DNA of 64,000 nucleotides from Actinomadura luteofluorescens (GCF_013409365.1 NZ_JACCBA010000001.1:4650001-4714000); one strand, 5' to 3'; counted from the stretch's first letter, positions 42,478-51,830 are shown. The notes: generated by a model from the letters alone, not told the origin. A program made the numbers and translations.

Positions 42478-43707
42478 TCATTTGTCCGCGTTCGCGGGCC
42501 GCCGTTCACCGTCGCGGCTCGGAACCGGCACGGACGCCGGGGGCGGTGCCGGCACCGCGGCCGTGGCCGTCGCCTCCGAGACGGAGGTCTCCCGCGGCGT
42601 CTTCGGGTCGGCGGTCCCGTGCACGCCTTCCAGGATCTGGCGGCCCTGCTTGTCCACGAAGTTGGTGAACAGCTCCTGCGAATAGCCGAGCAGGACCGCC
42701 CAGGCGATGATCTGGCCGGACGAGTCGAGGGCGCTCAGCCCCGGCACGACCTCGCCGCGCAGGAGCATGATCCCGAGCACGGCCACGAGCGCCCCGGTGG
42801 GGAGCTTCAGCAAGGCCAGCGCCACGGGAATGCCGTAGGCGTTCGAGCTGCCCCGGACCTTCCGCAGGGCGGCGGCCGCCGCGATACAGGCCGCCGTCAG
42901 CCCGGCGATCTCGACGATGGCGTAATCGCCCGGCGAGGCCACCGAGCCGGGAGCGCTCGCAGGCGGCACATCGACGGTCCGGCTGGGGCAGGCGATCTTG
43001 TTGGCAGGCGTGAAGCACAGGGGCACGGCCGACTTCCAGAAGGCCCCGGCCACGGCGAGAGCGCACGCGAGACAGAACAAGCCGAACGCCGTCATCCAGA
43101 CGATTCGCGCAAAATTCACGGCGCGCAGCCTCTCGCGCAGGGAGGCCTCACGCGCGGCATCGACCGCGTCCAGCACGGTCGACAACTGCGGAATCGACGG
43201 CGTGGAATGGTCGGCACCGCGCGTCGCCGTCCACCAGTGGTGTCGCCCCGCCGCGGCGTGGGCGTTCTGGCTCGCGGCGCACGCCTGCTGCAGTTCCCAC
43301 GCGGCCTTCTCGGCGGCGATCCGGCGGGTGTCGTCCGGGGGGAGATGCTGCTTGATGATGGCGAAAAGGTCCGGAAGGTGGGGTACGAGGTCCTCTGAAG
43401 GAAGCGTGCGCAGCCACATGGTCCGAGCGGAATTGACATGCATCTGAGCCGCGGCCAGGTGTGACGAGGTCCGGGCTCGGGTGTGCTTGTCGAGATCGAG
43501 GACCCGGCAGGCATTGTCCAGGGCGAGTGAGGCATTGGAGACGAGTTGCGCGTGCTCGGCGGACTGCGGGCGCGTGCCCTTGGAGGCCAACTGGGCCTCC
43601 AATTCCCGGACGTTCGCGTGCACTCCCTCGCAGAGGACCCATGAGGCCCGCTCACGGTTCCATTCGTATATCCGCGAGATCGGTGTTCGCGACAGCCAGT
43701 GCCACAT
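42478..43707 (-). CDS. Four-helix membrane protein of unknown function
   Basis: 409 residues; I do not recognise the family. The N-terminal 195 residues are soluble and helical. Two clusters of membrane helices follow: IVWMTAFGLFCLACALAVAGAF, then after an extracytoplasmic loop with two Cys (VPLCFTPANKIACPS) three more (IVEIAGLTAACIAAAAAL, ALLKLPTGALVAVLGIMLL, IIAWAVLLGYSQELFTNFV). A Pro/Ala-rich cytosolic tail ends the protein. ATG 43707 has GAGGGGG at 5 bases. It is the first gene of an operon with the peptidoglycan-binding protein. Confidence 0.65.
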   Translation of the reverse strand: MWHWLSRTPISRIYEWNRERASWVLCEGVHANVRELEAQLASKGTRPQSAEHAQLVSNASLALDNACRVLDLDKHTRARTSSHLAAAQMHVNSARTMWLRTLPSEDLVPHLPDLFAIIKQHLPPDDTRRIAAEKAAWELQQACAASQNAHAAAGRHHWWTATRGADHSTPSIPQLSTVLDAVDAAREASLRERLRAVNFARIVWMTAFGLFCLACALAVAGAFWKSAVPLCFTPANKIACPSRTVDVPPASAPGSVASPGDYAIVEIAGLTAACIAAAAALRKVRGSSNAYGIPVALALLKLPTGALVAVLGIMLLRGEVVPGLSALDSSGQIIAWAVLLGYSQELFTNFVDKQGRQILEGVHGTADPKTPRETSVSEATATAAVPAPPPASVPVPSRDGERRPANADK

Positions 43708-43884
43708 CGGCACCCCCTCGGTACGGCACTCGTCCGTGCACCGCCCTCGGCCTCAGATTATTCGCGCGTACCGGCCGTCAAGAATCCATGGCGCGTACAT
43801 TCTGCGCCACGGTCGTGCATGCCGCGCGGGGGTCCGGAGGGGGTGGGACGCGGGGGTCGGTCCTGGTCACGGAGTTACCTGGTC

Positions 43885-43913
43885 GTGACCCACCGGCGCG
43901 GGCTCTGTAGACT
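43885..43913 (+). promoter_or_regulatory. Promoter of the aspartokinase gene
   Basis: GTGACC (43885-43890) and TAGACT (43908-43913) are separated by 17 bases, a vegetative-type actinobacterial promoter. Transcription would begin near 43920, leaving a leader of about 37 bases before GTG 43957. Confidence 0.6.
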
Positions 43914-43956
43914 CGACGACCGAAACGCCTGACCCCGATCCGAGGAGCGCCCACTC

Positions 43957-45231
43957 GTGGCTCTTGTCGTGCAGAAGTACGGTGGCTCCTCCGTCGCCGA
44001 CGCCGAAGGCGTCAAGCGGGTCGCCCAGCGCATCGTCGCAACGAAGAAGGCGGGCAACGACGTGGTCGTCGTTGTGTCCGCCATGGGCGACACGACGGAT
44101 GACCTCATCGACATGGCCAAGCAGGTCAGCCCCCTGCCGCCCGGCCGTGAGCTGGACATGCTGCTCACCGCCGGCGAGCGGATCTCGATGGCGCTGCTGG
44201 CCATGGCCATCGCGAACCTGGGCCACGAGGCCCGCTCGTTCACCGGCTCCCAGGCCGGTGTGATCACTGACGGCTCGCACGGCAAAGCCAAAATCATCGA
44301 TGTGACGCCGGGACGGATCCGGACCGCGCTGGACGGCGGCTCGATCTGCATCGTGGCGGGGTTCCAGGGCGTCTCGCAGGGAACCAAGGACATCACGACG
44401 CTCGGCCGCGGCGGGTCCGACACCACGGCGGTCGCGCTGGCGGCGGCCCTGGACGCCGACGTCTGCGAGATCTACTCCGACGTCGACGGCGTCTTCACCG
44501 CCGACCCGCGCATCGTGCCCGCCGCCCGCAAGATCCCGAAGATCTCCTACGAGGAGATGCTGGAGATGGCGGCCAGCGGGGCGAAGATCCTGCATCTGCG
44601 CTGCGTGGAGTACGCGCGCCGCTACAACATCCCGATCCACGTGCGGTCCTCGTTCAGCCAGAAGGTGGGCACGTGGGTCGTCGACAGCAGCGAGATCGAA
44701 GGACAGGACATGGAGCAGGCGATCATCTCCGGCGTCGCGCACGACCGGAGCGAGGCCAAGATCACCGTGGTGGGGGTGCCCGACAAGGTCGGTGAGGCCG
44801 CCACGATCTTCACGGTGCTGTCCGAGGCCGAGATCAACATCGACATGATCGTGCAGAACGTGTCGGCGGCGTCCACCGGGCGCACCGACATCTCGTTCAC
44901 GCTGCCGTCCACCGACGGGCAGAGCGCCCTCACCGCGCTGAACAAGCTGAAGGAGAAGATCGGCTTCGAGTCGCTGCGCTACGACGACCGCATCGGCAAG
45001 GTGTCGCTGATCGGCGCCGGGATGCGGTCGCACCCGGGCGTCACCGCCTCGCTGTTCGGCGCGATCGCCGAGGCCGGGGTGAACATCGAGATGATCTCCA
45101 CCTCGGAGATCCGGATCTCGGTCGTCGTGGCCCAGGACGACATCGACACGGCGGTCGCCGCCGCGCACCACGCGTTCGACCTCGACGCCGAGCAGGTCGA
45201 GGCCGTCGTCTACGGCGGCACCGGCCGCTGA
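43957..45231 (+). CDS. ask: Aspartate kinase
   Basis: 424 residues. The kinase domain begins [20 protein letters not shown] and contains [20 protein letters not shown]. Two ACT regulatory domains follow ([20 protein letters not shown] and [20 protein letters not shown]). It phosphorylates aspartate in the first step to lysine, methionine, threonine and diaminopimelate, and the ACT domains normally bind lysine and threonine. GTG 43957 follows CGAGGAG. In related bacteria a shorter beta subunit starts inside this gene; I could not confirm such a start here. Confidence 0.95.
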   Translation: MALVVQKYGGSSVADAEGVKRVAQRIVATKKAGNDVVVVVSAMGDTTDDLIDMAKQVSPLPPGRELDMLLTAGERISMALLAMAIANLGHEARSFTGSQAGVITDGSHGKAKIIDVTPGRIRTALDGGSICIVAGFQGVSQGTKDITTLGRGGSDTTAVALAAALDADVCEIYSDVDGVFTADPRIVPAARKIPKISYEEMLEMAASGAKILHLRCVEYARRYNIPIHVRSSFSQKVGTWVVDSSEIEGQDMEQAIISGVAHDRSEAKITVVGVPDKVGEAATIFTVLSEAEINIDMIVQNVSAASTGRTDISFTLPSTDGQSALTALNKLKEKIGFESLRYDDRIGKVSLIGAGMRSHPGVTASLFGAIAEAGVNIEMISTSEIRISVVVAQDDIDTAVAAAHHAFDLDAEQVEAVVYGGTGR

Positions 45232-45242
45232 CCGCACGTCCG

Positions 45243-45277
45243 AGCGGGCCGCACGGATTTCCGTGCGGCCCGCTTTG
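45243..45277 (+). terminator. Terminator between ask and asd
   Basis: A perfect 14-bp stem (AGCGGGCCGCACGG and complement) with loop ATTT followed by TTTG. It begins 12 bases after the ask stop. It suggests that asd is at least partly transcribed separately, unlike the classical ask-asd operon. Confidence 0.85.
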
Positions 45278-45405
45278 TCGTGCTCGTCCTGTGACGCGTG
45301 ACGCTGACGCCGTCCGCCCGCGGTGGGAGGGTCGTCGAGGGAACCGGCCGCACGCGGCGGGAGTTGGACGTGCGGACGACTCGACGGCGAGAGGGTGACG
45401 CGACC

Positions 45406-46500
45406 ATGGCCCTGAATGCCCGGCCGGCCGGCGCGAGGACCAGGGGGACGGGCGGGCCGACGCTCGCCGTCGTCGGAGCCACGGGGGCCGTCGGGGCCGT
45501 GCTGATCGACCTGCTGTCCACCCGCCGCGACGTGTACGGGGAGATCCGGCTGGTCGCCTCGCCCCGGTCGGCGGGGCGGACGCTGGCGCTGCGCGGCGCG
45601 GACGTCGAGGTCGCGCCGCTGGCGCCCGAGGTGTTCGACGGCGTCGACATCGCGGTGTTCGGCGTGCCGGACGCGGTGGCCGCGCGGTGGGTGCCGGTCG
45701 CGACGGGGCGCGGCGCAGTGGCCGTCGACAACTCCGGAGCGTTCCGGATGGCGCCGGACGTGCCGCTCGTCGTCCCGGAGGTGAACCCGGAGCGGGTGCG
45801 CCGGCGCCCGCGCGGGATCGTCGCGAGCCCCAGCTGCACCACGCTGTCGATGATCATGGTGATCGGGGCGCTGCACCGCCGGTACGGGCTGCGCGAGCTC
45901 GTCGTGTCGTCCTACCAGGCCGCGTCGGGCGTCGGCCTGGAGGGCGTCGACACCCTGTACGAGCAGATGGAGAAGGTCGGCGGCGACCGCGCGCTCGGCA
46001 ACCGCGCGGGCGACCTGCGCTGCGCGGTCGGCGAGTTCGGGCCGTTCCCGGCGCCGCTCGCGATGAACGTGGTGCCGTGGGCGGGCGAGGTGCGCGACGG
46101 CGGCTGGAGCTCGGAGGAGCTCAAGATCCGGGAGGAGTCGAGGAAGGTGCTCGGCCTGCGCGACCTGCGGGTGACGGCGACGTGCGTCCGCGTCCCGGTG
46201 GTGACGGCGCACTCCCTGTCGGTCCACGCGGTGTTCGAGGACCGGGTCGACCAGCGGGAGGCGCAGGCAGTCCTCGCCGGATCGCCGGGCGTCGTCCTGT
46301 GCGACAACCCGGAGACGCAGGAGTTCCCCACGCCCGCGGACGTCGTCGGCACCGATCCCGCGTGGGTGGGGCGGGTGCGGCGCTCGCTGGACGACCCGAA
46401 GGCGCTCGACCTCTTCCTGTGCGGCGACAACCTCCGCAACGGCGCGGCGCTCAACACCGCCCAGATCGCCGAGCTGGTCGCCGCCGAGCTCACCCCCTGA
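45406..46500 (+). CDS. asd: Aspartate-semialdehyde dehydrogenase
   Basis: 364 residues. The NADP loop is GATGAVG (24-30), the catalytic Cys144 lies in VASPSCTTLSM, the substrate loop is SSYQAASGVGLEG, and the catalytic His is in VTAHSLSVH. The usual Asn before the catalytic cysteine motif (NPNC) is Ser (SPSC), a mild departure. It makes aspartate semialdehyde from aspartyl phosphate, the product of the upstream kinase. ATG 45406 follows the weakly placed GAGGG; an upstream GTG (45298) would add 36 basic residues. Its end overlaps the convergent gene by 11 bases. Confidence 0.88.
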   Translation: MALNARPAGARTRGTGGPTLAVVGATGAVGAVLIDLLSTRRDVYGEIRLVASPRSAGRTLALRGADVEVAPLAPEVFDGVDIAVFGVPDAVAARWVPVATGRGAVAVDNSGAFRMAPDVPLVVPEVNPERVRRRPRGIVASPSCTTLSMIMVIGALHRRYGLRELVVSSYQAASGVGLEGVDTLYEQMEKVGGDRALGNRAGDLRCAVGEFGPFPAPLAMNVVPWAGEVRDGGWSSEELKIREESRKVLGLRDLRVTATCVRVPVVTAHSLSVHAVFEDRVDQREAQAVLAGSPGVVLCDNPETQEFPTPADVVGTDPAWVGRVRRSLDDPKALDLFLCGDNLRNGAALNTAQIAELVAAELTP

Positions 46501-46909
46501 GGGCCGCGAGGACGGCGGAGGTGTCCAGGTAGAACGGGCGGAACTCGCTGACCAGGCCGTCCCGGACCGTGATCCATTGCAGGACGGACGTGTCCACCTC
46601 CCGCCCGGTCGCGCGGGCCCGGAAGACGCAGTCGTTGCGGACCGTGACCGTCTCGCCGTCCACCGCGTAGTGCTGCTCGCGGAACGTCAGCTCCGACCAC
46701 AGCTCGCTCATCACGGCCATGAACCGCTCCATGCCGTCGTGGCCGCGCCACGTCCCGCCGTAGGGGAGGCTGGGCGCCTGGTACATCACGACGTCCGGGG
46801 CGAGGTGCGCCGCCATCACGGAGAAGTCCCCCTTCCCGGGGCCGCCGGCGGCCAGGTAGTCCGCTTCGGCGGCGTAGAAACGTTCGAGGGCTTCCAGGGC
46901 ATCGGTCAT
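46490..46909 (-). CDS. SnoaL/NTF2-like protein
   Basis: 139 residues of the NTF2-like fold: an N-terminal helix (LEALERFYAAEADYLAAGGP), the PSLPYGGTWRGHDGMERFM region and the closing strands (ELTFREQHYAVDGETVTVRN, LQWITVRDGLVSEFRPFYLD). The ligand is unknown. ATG 46909. It is divergent from the frameshifted TetR gene with 92 bases between starts and may be its target. Confidence 0.78.
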   Translation of the reverse strand: MTDALEALERFYAAEADYLAAGGPGKGDFSVMAAHLAPDVVMYQAPSLPYGGTWRGHDGMERFMAVMSELWSELTFREQHYAVDGETVTVRNDCVFRARATGREVDTSVLQWITVRDGLVSEFRPFYLDTSAVLAALRG

Positions 46910-47001
46910 GCGCGGTGAACACCGCGGCGGGACGACGGGTTGCACCGCGCGGCGGATGGCGGCACGAGCGGGAGGCCGTACTCGGGCTTAGGGTGGCATG
47001 C

Positions 47002-47671
47002 GTGACCGAGACGAAGGCCGTGAAGTCCGAGCAGACGCGCGCCCTGATCGTCGAGACGGCGCTGCGCCTGTTCCGGGAGCGCGGATACGAGCAGACGACG
47101 ATGCGGGCGATCGCCAAGGAGGCGGGTGTCTCGGTCGGCAACGCCTACTACTACTTCGGGTCCAAGGAAGAGCTGATCCAGGCGTACTACGACGAGCTGC
47201 AGGACGAGCACGTCGCCGCCTGCCGGGGCCGTCCTGGACGCCGAGCGCGAGTTCGCGCCCCGGCTGCTGGGCGTCCTGAAGGCCCGGGTCGACACGATGA
47301 TCCCGTACCACGAGTTCGCCGGGAAGTTCTTCAAGTTCGCCGCCGAGCCGACCAGCCCGCTCAACCCGTTCAGCGCCGAGTCGGGCCCGGCCCGCGACTC
47401 GGCGGTGGCGATCTACCGCGAGGTCGTCGAGGGCTCCGACCTGAAGATCGACAAGGAGTTCCGCGCGGAGCTGCCCGAGCTGCTGTGGATCTACTCGATG
47501 GGCATCGTGCTGTACTGGGTGCACGACAGCTCGCCCGGCTGCCGCAAGACCTACCTCCTCGTCGAGCGGACGGTTCCGCTGGTCAACCGCATGGTCGCGA
47601 TGTCGCGCATCCCGGGCTTCAAGTCGGTGACCCGCGAGCTGGTCGGCATCATCCGCGAGGTCCGCGCCTGA
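47002..47671 (+). pseudogene. TetR-family regulator, frameshifted
   Basis: The TetR DNA-binding domain is intact from GTG 47002 (SEQTRALIVETALRLFRERG, AGVSVGNAYYYFGSKEELI). After DEHVAAC the reading passes one base out of phase. The ligand-binding domain then continues as AVLDAEREFAPRLLGVLKAR to the stop at 47671. One extra base in CCGGGG around 47223-47228 explains it. The C-terminal domain is complete (LLWIYSMGIVLYWVHDSSPG). Either the sequence has an error or the repressor is inactive. Confidence 0.8.
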
Positions 47672-48539
47672 TCGTGATGTCCCAGTGGTCCTTCTCGCGG
47701 GCGAACACGACGCCCTCGGGAGACCGGTGGAGCCGCGCGCCGTCCCCCCGCACGCCGATGGACGGGTAGCGCCGCACCGCCTCGTCGACGCAGGTCCCCG
47801 TCGCGATGTCGATCTTGTAGCCGTTCGCGTGGCTGTAGGTGCCGCCCGCGTGGCCGTGCTCGGTGCCGCCGGTGACGGTGACCTCGCAGCCGCTCGACTC
47901 CGCGAAATCGATCAGGCTTCGGAGGGTTCCCCAGCGGATGCCCTCGAAGGAGGTGCAGGTCCGCACCGTCCGGTCGGAGCAGCGGCCGGTGGAGCGCCAG
48001 CCGATGCCGCTCGCCCGCAGCGCGTACTCGGCGAGCTGCTGGTCCAGGCGCTGCGAGCTCGGCAGGTCCGGCAGGACGTCCCGTGGCGGGACGGTCCGCT
48101 TCCGCGCGGCCGGCGATGCCGCCTCGGGGCGCGACGCGGTCTCGGGACGTGGCGCCGCCCCGGGAAGGCCCGCGGTCTCGGGACGTGGCGCCGCCCCGGG
48201 AAGGCCCGCGGTCTCGGGACGGGACGCCGCCTCGGGTGGGGACGCGGTCTCGGGACGCGACGCGGCCTCCGGAGGGGACTCAGCCTCGAGGCGGGACGCG
48301 GACGCCGGGGCGAGCAGGCGTCCCGCCGGGAACGGTGGTTCGGCGCCCGCCGCGGTCCGCGGGCCGGGAGACGGCCGCGTCGCGGCGGACGCGCGGGGAG
48401 GGGCGAGCGCGAGCAGGGTGGCGGCGATGGCGAGGGCGGTCGCCGCGGCGGCCGGGCGGAAGGCCGGATGGTGGGCGATGCCGGGCGCCCGGCCGCACTC
48501 GGACGGCATGACGCAGTGGATGCTGCACGGCCGTGGCAT
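47649..48539 (-). CDS. Secreted D-Ala-D-Ala carboxypeptidase-like protein with Pro/Glu/Ala repeats
   Basis: 296 residues. A signal peptide (about 27-53) is followed by about 95 residues of Pro/Glu/Thr/Ala repeats (ASRPETASPPEA, AGLPGAAPRPET). A C-terminal domain (about 160-296) follows with GTEHGHAGGTYSHANGYKID and DHWDIT. The arrangement H237-x6-D244 and H285-W fits the zinc site of M15/LAS peptidases, so it probably trims cell-wall peptides. Four cysteines may form disulfides outside the cell. ATG 48539 is decided by GGGGGGAT at 6 bases. Its end overlaps the TetR gene by 23 bases. Confidence 0.72.
   Translation of the reverse strand: MPRPCSIHCVMPSECGRAPGIAHHPAFRPAAAATALAIAATLLALAPPRASAATRPSPGPRTAAGAEPPFPAGRLLAPASASRLEAESPPEAASRPETASPPEAASRPETAGLPGAAPRPETAGLPGAAPRPETASRPEAASPAARKRTVPPRDVLPDLPSSQRLDQQLAEYALRASGIGWRSTGRCSDRTVRTCTSFEGIRWGTLRSLIDFAESSGCEVTVTGGTEHGHAGGTYSHANGYKIDIATGTCVDEAVRRYPSIGVRGDGARLHRSPEGVVFAREKDHWDITIRRGPRG
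48136..48220 (-). repeat. 36-bp tandem repeat in the carboxypeptidase-like gene
   Basis: Two perfect adjacent 36-bp copies (48136-48171, 48172-48207) and a partial third to 48220. Each encodes 12 residues (AGLPGAAPRPET). Shorter diverged units surround them from about 48085 to 48290. The repeats are in frame and could vary in number between strains. Confidence 0.85.
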
Positions 48540-48647
48540 GTGCGATCCCCCCGATCGGTGATGTCCGGGGGGCGAGAGCCGGTCCTGCCTGGACCGGTGG
48601 TGCGTGCGGCCGATCGGAGGGATGCCCGAAGGGTCGATCTTGTAAAC

Positions 48648-48679
48648 CCGGGACGGGCGAGGCGGCCCGCCCGTCCCGG
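48648..48679 (-). terminator. Terminator after the S9 peptidase gene
   Basis: An 11-bp perfect stem (CCGGGACGGGC and complement) with a 10-base loop, 8 bases after the S9 peptidase stop on the minus strand. Confidence 0.75.
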
Positions 48680-48686
48680 AGAAAGA

Positions 48687-50450
48687 TCACGACATGCCGA
48701 GATGTTTCCGGGCGAAGCCGATCTCGGCGGCCATCTGGGTGATGCGCTCCTCGACGACGAGGGAGCCGTGGCCCGCGTCGTACCGGTACATCTCGTGCGG
48801 GTGCCCCAGCTCGGCGAGCCGCGCCAGATAGTTGTCGATCTGCCGGATGGGGCAGCGCGGGTCGTTCTCCCCCGCCAGGACCAGCACCGGCGCCGTGACC
48901 TGCGCGACGTAGGTGATGGGGGACGACTCGCGGTACCGCTCGGGGACCTCGTCCGGCGAACCGCCGAACAGGGACCGGTCGAACGCCTGCAGGCCCTCCA
49001 TCTCGTCCTCGTACGCGGCGACGTAGTCGGCCACGGGGACGGCCGCGACCGCGACGCTCCAGTCGTCCGGCTGCGTGCCGATGCCGAGCAGGGTGAGGAA
49101 ACCACCCCATGACCCACCGGTCAGCACGAGCCGCGCCGGGTCGGCGAGACCCGACTCGACCGCCCAGTCGCGGACGGCCTTGATGTCCTCCAGCTCGGTG
49201 ATGCCGACGCGCCCCTCGATGGCGTCGCGCCACTCGGAGCCGTATCCGGTCGAGCCCCGGTAGTTGACGCGGACGACCGCGAATCCGTGGTCGACCCACG
49301 CGGCGACGGCGGGGGCGAACGAGTCGTCGTCCTGCGCGGTCGGCCCGCCGTGGATGTCGAAGACGGTCGGGTGCGGGCGGTCGCCTTCGGGCTTGCTGAC
49401 CAGGGCGTGGATGCGTCCGGCGGGGCCGTCCACCCACACGTCCTCGACCGGGACGGACGGCGGCGCCGCGGGCCCGGGCGGGGTCAGCACGACCGCGCCG
49501 GACGTGGAGCGGATCACCGGCGGCTCGGCGGCGGACGACCAGGAGAACTCGACCGTCCCGTCCGGCCGGACGTCGGCCCCGCCGAGGACACCGCGCGGCG
49601 TGTCGATCCTGGTCAGCGCCCCGTCGGTCAGGTCGTAGCGGTAGAGCTCGTCGCGCGCCTCGTGCGAGTGGGAGATCAGCAGCGCCGCCCCGTCCGGGTA
49701 CCAGCCGGCGCCGATCTCGCCGGGCAGGTCGAGGACGATCTCCTGCTCGGTGCCCGCGACCGGGTCCCAGATGAGCATCTCCTCCCGGCCGCGCCGCTCG
49801 TGGTTGACCAGGAGCCGCGCGTCGCCGTCGACCGGCGCGAAGCCGGCGCCGTAGACGCCCTTGCCCGGCCCGTCCCACAGGTCGGCGACCGACGAGCCGT
49901 CCTGCCGCACGACGCGCAGCGCCATGTGGCGGCTGTCGCCGTGCTCGCTGTGCCCGATCGCGATCAGGGACTCGTCCCGCGAGACGCCGGCGACGTGGGC
50001 GTCCTCCGCGTGGTGGTAGAGCACCTCCGGCGCGGCGCCCGCCCGGCACAGGTGGACGGTGTTGCCGTCCTCGGTCGTCCGCCCGACCACGGCGAGGCCA
50101 CTGCGGCCGAGGGCGAGCCCCGCCGGGTACGAAGGCTCCAGCTCCGGAACGGCCGGAACGCTCTCGGTCTCCCCGAAGGGGACGCGCTTCCACACGCCGA
50201 ACTCGTCGCCGTCCGTGTCGGCGAACCACCACACCCATTCGCCGGACGGATCGACGGTTCCGTACCACGTCCCGTTGGGACGGTCGGTCACCTGGCGCTG
50301 CTCACCCGTCTCGCGGTCCCACGTGTAGACCTCCCAAGTCCCGCTCGCGTTGGAGCGGTAGATGCTGCGGCTCGGGGCGTCACGCGCCCACCGGGGCAGG
50401 CTGATCCTCGCGGCCCGGAAACGCGCCTTCCAGCGCTCGTCGTCGACCAT
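48687..50450 (-). CDS. S9-family prolyl oligopeptidase
   Basis: 587 residues. An N-terminal seven-bladed beta-propeller (about 30-340) has blade motifs such as GEWVWWFADTDGDEFGVW. A C-terminal alpha/beta hydrolase follows with nucleophile GGSWGG, Asp in LAGENDPRCP and His in DAGHGSL. FDIHGGPTAQDDDSF holds the oxyanion region. It cleaves short peptides in the cytosol, as no signal peptide is present. ATG 50450. Related enzymes act as acylaminoacyl peptidases. Confidence 0.92.
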   Translation of the reverse strand: MVDDERWKARFRAARISLPRWARDAPSRSIYRSNASGTWEVYTWDRETGEQRQVTDRPNGTWYGTVDPSGEWVWWFADTDGDEFGVWKRVPFGETESVPAVPELEPSYPAGLALGRSGLAVVGRTTEDGNTVHLCRAGAAPEVLYHHAEDAHVAGVSRDESLIAIGHSEHGDSRHMALRVVRQDGSSVADLWDGPGKGVYGAGFAPVDGDARLLVNHERRGREEMLIWDPVAGTEQEIVLDLPGEIGAGWYPDGAALLISHSHEARDELYRYDLTDGALTRIDTPRGVLGGADVRPDGTVEFSWSSAAEPPVIRSTSGAVVLTPPGPAAPPSVPVEDVWVDGPAGRIHALVSKPEGDRPHPTVFDIHGGPTAQDDDSFAPAVAAWVDHGFAVVRVNYRGSTGYGSEWRDAIEGRVGITELEDIKAVRDWAVESGLADPARLVLTGGSWGGFLTLLGIGTQPDDWSVAVAAVPVADYVAAYEDEMEGLQAFDRSLFGGSPDEVPERYRESSPITYVAQVTAPVLVLAGENDPRCPIRQIDNYLARLAELGHPHEMYRYDAGHGSLVVEERITQMAAEIGFARKHLGMS

Positions 50451-50478
50451 CCCCCCAGTATCGCCGAGCCCTGGGAGA

Positions 50479-51723
50479 TCAGGTCGGGCGCTTGGCGGGG
50501 CCGAGGATGAAGGTCGTCCCCTTGCCTCCGGGGGTCTTCACCACGAGTCCCGTCTCCGCGAGGGCCGCGGCGATCTCCTCGCGGTCGCCCGCCCAGCCGA
50601 GGAACAGCTCGCCGGCCAGGTCGCCTCTGGTGTCGAAGGCGTCGTCATGGCTCTGCGTGTTCCAGAAGACGGCCTTGGGCGACTCCGCGTCCTGGGTCCG
50701 CTCGGCGACGCGCTGCCAGCAGCCCGACGTGGTGGGCCAGAGGGCGGGCTCGGCGACGTACCCCTTCCCGGTCAGGTCTTCGAACGCCCGCATGATCCGG
50801 CACAGATCGGAGGTCTCCGCGGGAACCGGGCAGGTCACCGTGCCCTCGTCCGGTCCCTCGGTGTCGTTGACCGCCGCCATGAGCCGTTCCATCGCGGCCT
50901 CGTAGTCGTCGTCGACCTCCGGCTCGTCCTCGGGGACGTGAATCACGAGCCCCTCCAGGGCGAAGACCGACTGGATCTCCGACGGGAGGCCGCCGCGCCA
51001 GCGGACGTCGACGTCCCGGAGCAGGGCGCCCTCGGTCGAGAACGCGTCCGAGAAGTCCTCCGGCAGGGTCAGCAGTCCGTACTCGCCGGTCGCGGACGCG
51101 AACTCCTTGCCCGTGACGTGCCGCCACCCCCTCTCCTCCAGCCGGTCGAGGGCCCGGTCGAAGGACTCGCTGTGCGACTCGGCGGGCGCGTGGGCCCTCT
51201 CCCGCCGCGCTGCCTCCCGGCGGAGGCGGGCGACCGCCATCGCCCACCAGCAGTGCGGGTGGTCGAACGCCTCGGGGTCGAGTTCCTCCAGGCCCGCGGC
51301 GATCTCCGCGAGGCGGGCCTTGTCGTCCGCGGGCCGCTCCGACCAGGGCGAGTACACGTACGCGCCCAGCCGGCCCACGAACTCGGCGAAGGACCGCAGC
51401 GTGCTGTTCACGATCTCGAACTGGGGCTCCTCGTCGTCGTCCCCCGGGGAGAACAGCACGACGAATCCCTGCCGCACGTCGAGGAAGTACAGCATGTCGC
51501 CGTCGGGGCCGGTTCCGCCGAGGATCAGGGCCCGGTTGTCCTCGTTCAGCGGGAGGACGGTGAACAGCCCGAGCGGCCCGTCGGGGATGTCCGCGCAGAA
51601 GTAGCCGCCCGCGTCCTTGAGCAGCCCGGTCTCGGTGAGAAGCGTGAGGTCGGCCTCGGACAGCCCGAGTTCGCTCCCCGTCGCGACGTCCAGCGTGACG
51701 ACGTCATCCCCGCCTGCGGCCAC
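50479..51723 (-). CDS. SUKH-4-like protein with C-terminal DUF6891-like domain
   Basis: 414 residues in two domains. The first (about 1-165) fits SUKH-4: FCADIPDGPLGLFTVLPLNE, RALILGGTGPDGDMLYFLDV, FEIVNSTLRSFAEFVGRLG. The second (about 190-414) has RALDRLEERGWRHV, VFWNTQSHDDAFDTRGDLAG and VVKTPGGKGTTFIL, as in DUF6891 proteins. SUKH proteins often neutralise contact-dependent or secreted toxins. No toxin gene is nearby, so it may be an orphan immunity gene. ATG 51723. Confidence 0.65.
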   Translation of the reverse strand: MAAGGDDVVTLDVATGSELGLSEADLTLLTETGLLKDAGGYFCADIPDGPLGLFTVLPLNEDNRALILGGTGPDGDMLYFLDVRQGFVVLFSPGDDDEEPQFEIVNSTLRSFAEFVGRLGAYVYSPWSERPADDKARLAEIAAGLEELDPEAFDHPHCWWAMAVARLRREAARRERAHAPAESHSESFDRALDRLEERGWRHVTGKEFASATGEYGLLTLPEDFSDAFSTEGALLRDVDVRWRGGLPSEIQSVFALEGLVIHVPEDEPEVDDDYEAAMERLMAAVNDTEGPDEGTVTCPVPAETSDLCRIMRAFEDLTGKGYVAEPALWPTTSGCWQRVAERTQDAESPKAVFWNTQSHDDAFDTRGDLAGELFLGWAGDREEIAAALAETGLVVKTPGGKGTTFILGPAKRPT

Positions 51724-51830
51724 GGCGTTCCCTTCGCAGAAATGGGTTTCCGGTCAGAAAGGGACCGTAGTGACCCGTTCCCGCGTTGTCTCCGGATCGC
51801 CGACATTGATGATCATGCGGCCTCCGCCCG

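Noticed and set aside
48540..48660. Possible c-di-AMP (ydaO-type) riboswitch upstream of the cell-wall peptidase-like gene
   Set aside because: I looked for the conserved blocks of that riboswitch and did not find them; the stretch is mostly the preceding terminator and a simple leader.
51754..51816. 20-codon frame MIINVGDPETTRERVTTVPF on the minus strand
   Set aside because: It has GGAGGC upstream but is very short, with no conserved feature; kept only as a remote possibility.
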